Source: Solirubrobacterales bacterium (GTDB lineage Bacteria; Actinomycetota; Thermoleophilia; Solirubrobacterales; Solirubrobacteraceae). From it: a stretch of DNA of 8,750 nucleotides. Shown here in pieces: positions 6,047 to 8,750 of this stretch. The notes beneath the pieces were generated by a model. It worked only from the letters and a program-made list of their open reading frames with translations. It was not told where the DNA came from and ran no database searches. The stretch spans positions 1-8,750 of the forward strand of contig PLYX01000115.1 of NCBI GenBank assembly GCA_003151895.1, given 5' to 3'. The position numbers and the translations under genes are program-made. The first letter of the stretch is position 1. Each line of letters begins with the position of its first letter.

Positions 6047-6202
6047 CGGTTGCAGGGACGCAAACACTTCCCACTTCCCACTCCCCGCGCCGCGGACGCA
6101 CGTATGCCGCTGTGCGGTGCTGATTTCGCCAAGCGCCCGGCCCGTTTCCCACGCCACGGCCGACAACGGCCACTCTCGGCCGCAGGCCCCGGGCGAGCCC
6201 GC

Positions 6203-6240
6203 ATCCGCCGCCCCAGCGATCCGCCGCCCCAGCGATCCGC
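6203..6240 (+). repeat. 16-bp tandem repeat, about 2.4 copies
   Basis: ATCCGCCGCCCCAGCG occurs at 6203-6218 and again, exactly, at 6219-6234, followed by a partial ATCCGC. It is non-coding. A 7-bp tandem of ACTTCCC (6066-6086, third copy changed) lies about 120 bp upstream. Confidence 0.8.
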
Positions 6241-6286
6241 CCGCCGGTCGCGAGCCCCGGGTCCGCCCCGGCGTCGAAACCGCCCC

Positions 6287-6586
6287 TCAGGCGGGGTCGC
6301 GCGGCTCCACGTAGGGCTCGGCCTCGGGCGGGTGGCCAACCTCGATGGCGCGGCCTCGGGCCAGTTCGGCGTTGAGCTCGGCCCCGAGCAGGATCGCCAC
6401 GTTGGAGATCCACAGCCACACGAGGAAGATGATCACGCCGGCCAGAGTGCCGTAGGTCTTGTTGTAGGAGCTGAAGTTGGCCATGTACAGCGCGAACGCG
6501 CCCGAGGCCAGGATCCACACCACGACAGCGAACAGGCCATCCGGGCTCAGCTAGAGAAAGCCCGGCTGCTTGACGTTGGGCGAGGC
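6287..6586 (-). pseudogene. YihY/BrkB family membrane protein, 3' remnant with amber codon
   Basis: YihY/BrkB proteins are inner-membrane proteins of unclear function with about six membrane segments and usually 280-350 residues. On the minus strand from about 6586 the frame reads SPNVKQPGFL, a TAG stop (6551-6553), then LSPDGLFAVVVWILASGAFA, LYMANFSSYNKTYGTLAGVI, IFLVWLWISNVAILLGAELN and AELARGRAIEVGHPPEAEPY to a TGA at 6287. SYNKTYG and LLGAELNAEL are hallmark C-terminal YihY motifs. The stop falls where family members have Trp (FRWLSP type), and nearby residues also look altered (L for R, D for G). The frame upstream of 6586 is not YihY, so about two thirds of the gene is missing in cis. 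An internal GTG at 6523 could still start a 78-residue product with two membrane segments. Confidence 0.85.
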
Positions 6587-6589
6587 CCC

Positions 6590-6625
6590 GGAGTCACGAT
6601 CGTGCTCATGGCCCTGCTCGCCGCC
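6590..6625 (+). pseudogene. YihY fragment 'p' (plus strand)
   Basis: The plus strand reads GVTIVLMALLAA, like the hydrophobic segment that follows the RPFWKLRPLQ region in YihY proteins. It is opposite in strand to the adjoining 3' remnant. Its last bases, CGCCGCC (6619-6625), are shared with the next fragment, a 7-bp microhomology at the switch point. It is very short, so the assignment rests on the surrounding pieces. Confidence 0.5.
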
Positions 6626-6648
6626 GACCACAGCGCGCCGGCCAGGCC
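6622..6648 (-). pseudogene. YihY fragment 'n' (minus strand)
   Basis: The minus strand reads GLAGALWSA, the segment expected directly after VVFIVG, where the yihY 5' part breaks off at about 7358. If the 6696-7357 block were flipped, it would nearly abut that break in the right orientation. In-line YihY proteins read about GLAGALWSASGYVGAFMRAS. Confidence 0.6.
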
Positions 6649-6650
6649 GC

Positions 6651-6692
6651 GTGGGCGCCTTCATGCGCGCGTCCAACGTCATCTATGAGATG
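6651..6692 (+). pseudogene. YihY fragment 'm' (plus strand), fused in frame to the DUF3618 remnant
   Basis: The plus strand reads VGAFMRASNVIYEM, a well-conserved YihY block that normally follows LWSASGY a few residues after fragment n. Here it lies on the opposite strand from n and runs in frame into GRELGETV of DUF3618. It is flanked by GCGTGGGC (6649-6656) and GCGTGAGC (6695-6702). Confidence 0.7.
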
Positions 6693-6965
6693 GGGCGTGA
6701 GCTCGGCGAAACAGTGGCCGCGCTGTCGGCCAAGACCGACATCAAGGCCCAGGCCAAGGAGCGCATCGAGGACACCAAGGCGGCGATCGCCGACAAGCGC
6801 GACGAAGCCCTGGGCAAGGCCCGGGAAATCTCGCCCGACAGCGTGGCAGCGGCCGCGTCCACCGGCGGCCAGAAGGCTCGCCAGAATCCGCTGCCCCTCG
6901 CAGTCGCGGGCGCCTTTGCGGCCGGATTGCGTATTGGCCGGCTGCTCGCCCGCCGCGGCGACTGA
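6663..6965 (+). pseudogene. DUF3618 protein, 3' part (88 native codons) with foreign 5' end
   Basis: From 6699 the frame reads ELGETVAALSAKTDIKAQAK, a basic/acidic helix rich in KERIEDTKAAIADKRDEALGKA, then a C-terminal hydrophobic stretch PLPLAVAGAFAAGLRIGRLL and a TGA. This is the body of DUF3618, small actinobacterial proteins with an amphipathic helix and one C-terminal membrane segment, function unknown. The normal start (PEQIRAEIxxTR) is missing and replaced in frame by YihY residues. ATG 6663 or 6690 could initiate a chimeric protein, but neither has a ribosome site. The true 5' end is at 7356-7438 on the other strand. 19 bp after the stop is the yihY 5' part, the normal gene order. 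Confidence 0.85.
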
Positions 6966-7357
6966 CACATCCAGGAGGTAGGACATGCCGACCGTGCGCC
7001 GGGCCCCGGGAGAGGCTCAGACCGATCCCAGCCAGACATCTGAGCGGACCGCGCCTGAGCGCCCGACCGACATGCCGCGCCGCTCGTGGGGCGGGGTGCT
7101 CAAGCGCACCGTGACCGAGTACCGAGACGACAATCTCGGGGACCTCGCCGCGGCGCTGACCTACTACGGCATCCAGGCGATCTTCCCGGCCATGATCGCG
7201 CTCGTCTCGATCCTCGGCCTGATCGGGCACTCGGCCACCCAGCCGCTCATCAACCACCTCGGCTCGCTCGCGCCCGGTACTGGACGCCAGATCTTCACCG
7301 GCGCCGTGCACGGCCTGCAACGCTCCCAGGGCGCCGCGGGCGTCGTGTTCATTGTCG
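6696..7357. other. Inverted block splitting the DUF3618 and yihY genes
   Basis: Reverse-complementing this roughly 660-bp block joins the minus-strand codons GAC ACC CG (ending 7356) to TGAGCTCGGC (from 6698). This gives TR-ELGETV and a complete 116-codon DUF3618 gene directly after the holin-like gene, followed by yihY reading the same way toward its own 3' end. At the right end CGG (7356-7358) fits both genes, a 3-bp microhomology. No long inverted repeats bound the block. No recombinase gene is in the window. Confidence 0.75.
6973..6979 (+). promoter_or_regulatory. Ribosome binding site of the yihY 5' part
   Basis: AGGAGGT ends 5 nt before ATG 6985. It is a near-perfect Shine-Dalgarno between the DUF3618 stop and the yihY start, as in an operon. 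Confidence 0.8.
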
Positions 7358-7358
7358 G
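6985..7358 (+). pseudogene. YihY/BrkB family membrane protein, 5' part (about 125 codons)
   Basis: After a polar N-terminal tail (1-35) the frame shows the YihY start: SWGGVLKRTVTEYRDDNLGD, AAALTYYGIQAIFPAMIALV, SILGLIGHSA, then a helical linker and GAAGVVFIVG (116-125). AxxLTYYxxxAxFP is the family signature of the first membrane helix. Similarity ends at about 7358, exactly where minus-strand DUF3618 sequence begins. The frame then stays open to 7971 only because it is antisense to the holin-like gene, giving a meaningless Arg/Gly/His-rich tail. The missing continuation (GLAGALWSA...) is at 6622-6692 in pieces, and the 3' end is at 6287-6586 on the minus strand. A full-length YihY cannot be made from this arrangement. 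Confidence 0.85.
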
Positions 7359-7438
7359 GTGTCTTGTATCTCCGCGCGGATCTGCTCCGGCTCGGTGGGG
7401 TCTACCGCCGCGCGGCTTGTGCCTGGTTCTTCGCCCAT
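7349..7438 (-). pseudogene. DUF3618 protein, 5' part (28 native codons, then stop)
   Basis: Starting at ATG 7438 inside the end of the holin-like gene, the minus strand reads MGEEPGTSRAAVDPTEPEQI and RAEIQDTR. The EQIRAEIxDTR block is the conserved DUF3618 N-terminus. A textbook AAGGAGG (7452-7446) lies 7 nt upstream, so this is a real start coupled to the upstream gene with a 37-bp overlap. After the breakpoint only Gln and TGA follow, giving a 29-residue stub. The continuation is at 6699-6965 on the plus strand. Confidence 0.8.
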
Positions 7439-7833
7439 TGCACGTCCTCCTTCACGCTCTCGGTTGCCTGCTCGGGGACGGGTGGGGTGGCCTGCTGGAC
7501 CTTGCTCTTGCCTTGCATGGCCAGAGCTCCGGCGATCGCCGCCAGCACGACGGTCACGATGAGGGCGGCCAACCAGGACGCCACGGCCAGCGACAGGGCC
7601 AGGATCGCCGTGGCCGTCAACGCGCCGAGAGCGTAAAACCCGAACACACCGGCGCCGCCGAACATCCCGGCTCCAATTCCGGCCCGCTTACCCTTCACCG
7701 CGAGCTCGGCCTTGGCCAACTCGATCTCTTGGTGGATCAGCCGGCTGGTCTGATCCGACAACTGCCGCGCCAACTCGCCAAGCGACGCCTCCTGGGAGGC
7801 GCGCCTGTCGCGGACATCACTTCCGCTACTCAT
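7402..7833 (-). CDS. Phage holin family (Holin-X / DUF1469-type) membrane protein
   Basis: This is a 143-residue protein of the Holin-X superfamily (Phage_holin_3_6). These are common chromosomal actinobacterial membrane proteins whose real role is unknown; the name does not imply a prophage. Residues 18-48 (SLGELARQLSDQTSRLIHQE, IELAKAEL) form the typical amphipathic helix ending in IELAKAE. Two membrane helices follow, at about 52-83 and 85-106, then a polar tail. The open frame starts at ATG 7845, but GGAGG (7843-7839) is ideally spaced (5 nt) for ATG 7833, so 7833 is chosen. A TAGGGT box (7860 to 7855) fits a short leader. Its 3' end overlaps the DUF3618 start. It appears intact, unlike its two partner genes. 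Confidence 0.87.
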   Translation of the reverse strand: MSSGSDVRDRRASQEASLGELARQLSDQTSRLIHQEIELAKAELAVKGKRAGIGAGMFGGAGVFGFYALGALTATAILALSLAVASWLAALIVTVVLAAIAGALAMQGKSKVQQATPPVPEQATESVKEDVQWAKNQAQAARR

Positions 7834-7854
7834 ATCTTCCTCCATTGGTCGCGG

Positions 7855-7860
7855 ACCCTA
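7855..7860 (-). promoter_or_regulatory. Putative -10 box of the holin-like gene
   Basis: Minus-strand TAGGGT (7860 to 7855) matches TAnnnT. It would give a leader of about 15 nt that contains the GGAGG ribosome site. No -35 is clear. GGTCCG (7871-7876) and CGGACC (7881-7886) form a small inverted repeat just upstream. Confidence 0.35.
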
Positions 7861-7984
7861 AACGGAGCCCGGTCCGCCCCCGGACCCCGGCGCGAGGTGT
7901 CGCATCCGCCCCCCCGTCGCGTCCGGAGGACCCTCGCCCAGGCGCCGCTCGCCGCGCGGCTGCCATGCTAGGTCGGTGACTGAG

Positions 7985-8750
7985 ATGCCAACTACTGTCG
8001 TAGCTCGCCCGCGCCGGGGCGACGAGCTCGAGCTTCAGGTCGACAGCCTCGCCTTCGGCGGCGCCGGGGTGGCGCGCCGAGACGGCTACGTCGTCTTCGT
8101 GGCCGGGGCGCTGCCTGGCGACCGCGTTCGCGCCGTGGTCGGCAAGTCCAAGCGCGCCTACGCCGAGGCCCGGCTGCTCGACGTGCTGACGCCCGGCCCG
8201 GATCGCATCGCCCCGGTGGCCGATCACCCGGGGGCGCCGTGGCAGGTGCTGCCCTACGAGCGCCAGCTCGAGGCCAAGCACGCGCAGGTCGACGAGGCCC
8301 TGCGCCGGATCGGCAAGCTCGACGGCTACGAGCTGGAGCCGATCGTCCCCGCCGTCGCGCCCTGGCGCTATCGCAACAAGCTCGAGTACTCCTTCGGCAC
8401 CGACGCGGGGCGGCTGGTGTGCGGCTTTCATGCCCCCGGGCACTGGGAGGAGATCGTCGAGATCCGCGACTGCCTGCTCGCCTCCGAGCCGGCCAACGTC
8501 GCCCGCGAGCGCGTGGTGGCCTGGTGTCGCGAGCAGGGTCTGAGCGCCTATGACCGGCGTACCGGCGAGGGCTTTCTGCGCAACCTCGTCGTGCGTGAGG
8601 GGCGCCGCACCGGGCAGCTGCAGGTGCGCCTGGTCACCAGCCCGGGAAGTCTCGATCGCGACGGGCTCGCGGAGACGCTCAGTGACCTCGACGGCGTGCT
8701 GTGGACGCGCATCGACCGGGCCGGGGAGACGACCCAGGGCGGCGAGACCG
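7985..8750 (+). CDS. 23S rRNA (uracil-5-)-methyltransferase, RlmD/TrmA family, N-terminal part (runs off right edge)
   Basis: The first 255 codons of a SAM-dependent RNA m5U methyltransferase are present. Residues 12-70 form a TRAM RNA-binding domain (ELELQVDSLAFGGAGVAR, VVFVAGALPGDRVRA). The central domain follows, with WRYRNKLEYSFGT (127-139) and FLRNLVVREG (197-206), both characteristic of this family. The SAM-binding motifs and catalytic Cys lie beyond the edge. The [4Fe-4S] cluster region, usually CPHFxxCGGCxWQHLPYExQ, here reads ADHPGAPWQVLPYERQ and has lost its three cysteines, while the position of the fourth (C163, EIRDC) keeps a Cys. ATG 7985 has no ribosome site. An in-frame GTG at 7976 (giving VTEMP...) is an alternative start. 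Whether it modifies U1939, U747 or tRNA cannot be told here. Confidence 0.9.
   Translation, partial: MPTTVVARPRRGDELELQVDSLAFGGAGVARRDGYVVFVAGALPGDRVRAVVGKSKRAYAEARLLDVLTPGPDRIAPVADHPGAPWQVLPYERQLEAKHAQVDEALRRIGKLDGYELEPIVPAVAPWRYRNKLEYSFGTDAGRLVCGFHAPGHWEEIVEIRDCLLASEPANVARERVVAWCREQGLSAYDRRTGEGFLRNLVVREGRRTGQLQVRLVTSPGSLDRDGLAETLSDLDGVLWTRIDRAGETTQGGET

Larger units (their letters stand above)
5897..6286. other. Intergenic region without a convincing gene; hairpins and short repeats
   Basis: No open frame here looks coding. It holds a GC-only self-complementary block at 5907-5927 just after the phasin-like gene, which may act as its terminator. It also holds a pair of similar AT-richer 42-bp units (5945-5986 and 6006-6046), a 7-bp tandem (6066-6086) and a 16-bp tandem (6203-6240). 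At the right end CCGCC (6280-6284) and GGCGG (6290-6294) make a weak stem over the stop codon of the minus-strand yihY remnant. Confidence 0.6.

Noticed and set aside
6649..6702. GCGTGGGC / GCGTGAGC as recombination sites of a shufflon
   Set aside because: These 8-mers are direct, not inverted, are only 46 bp apart, and have no counterpart at the right breakpoint (7357). In such GC-rich DNA they may be chance.
7402..7833. Holin-like gene as sign of a prophage or lysis system
   Set aside because: There is no endolysin, capsid or integrase nearby. This family is a normal chromosomal gene beside DUF3618 and yihY in actinobacteria.
7360..7971. C-terminal two thirds of the open frame that starts at the yihY 5' part
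   Set aside because: It is antisense to the DUF3618 5' part and the holin-like gene. It stays open by chance and has no YihY features.
7826..8443. 205-codon minus-strand open frame
   Set aside because: It overlaps the conserved plus-strand RNA methyltransferase and shows no domain.

Overview
The window is a very GC-rich bacterial chromosome segment with short intergenic gaps. Gene families and style (phasin-like/PGYDELT protein, DUF3618, Holin-X-type and YihY membrane proteins, a cysteine-poor RlmD-type methyltransferase, start codons sitting 7-9 nt after TAnnnT boxes) suggest an actinobacterium, most likely of the Thermoleophilia/Solirubrobacterales type. That placement is an inference from protein style, not from a marker gene.

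Layout. 1-1349, minus strand: thiE, a small membrane protein of unknown function, and the first 34 codons of a dihydrolipoyl dehydrogenase gene that runs off the left edge. 1468-3829, plus strand: thiO-thiS-thiG, joined by two 4-bp ATGA overlaps. With the divergent thiE these encode four steps of thiamine synthesis: glycine oxidation to dehydroglycine, the sulfur carrier, thiazole synthase, and thiazole-pyrimidine coupling. A strong hairpin at 3876-3919 separates thiG from a convergent cupredoxin lipoprotein gene (3944-4402, minus). The 5' end of the cupredoxin gene overlaps the 5' end of the divergent argF (4389-5324, plus). A phasin-like helical protein gene follows (5384-5896). 5897-6286 has no convincing gene but holds short repeats and hairpins.

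6287-7833 is the most interesting part. Many actinobacteria carry a co-directional set: Holin-X protein, DUF3618 protein, YihY/BrkB membrane protein. Here all three are present but the last two are broken. The holin-like gene (minus) is intact and is followed, with a perfect Shine-Dalgarno, by the first 28 codons of the DUF3618 gene. The rest of that gene lies 660 bp away on the opposite strand. Flipping about 6696-7357 on paper restores a complete 116-codon DUF3618 gene and puts the yihY 5' part back in line with its 3' part. At the left breakpoint three short pieces of yihY lie in alternating orientation with small overlaps, and the 3' part carries an in-frame amber codon. This is either a real complex rearrangement (inversion with templated insertions), an invertible locus, or an amplification/assembly chimera. 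The sequence alone cannot decide.

7985-8750, plus strand: the 5' part of an RNA (uracil-5-)-methyltransferase gene (RlmD/TrmA type), which runs off the right edge. No tRNA, rRNA, CRISPR, transposase or TPP riboswitch was seen.
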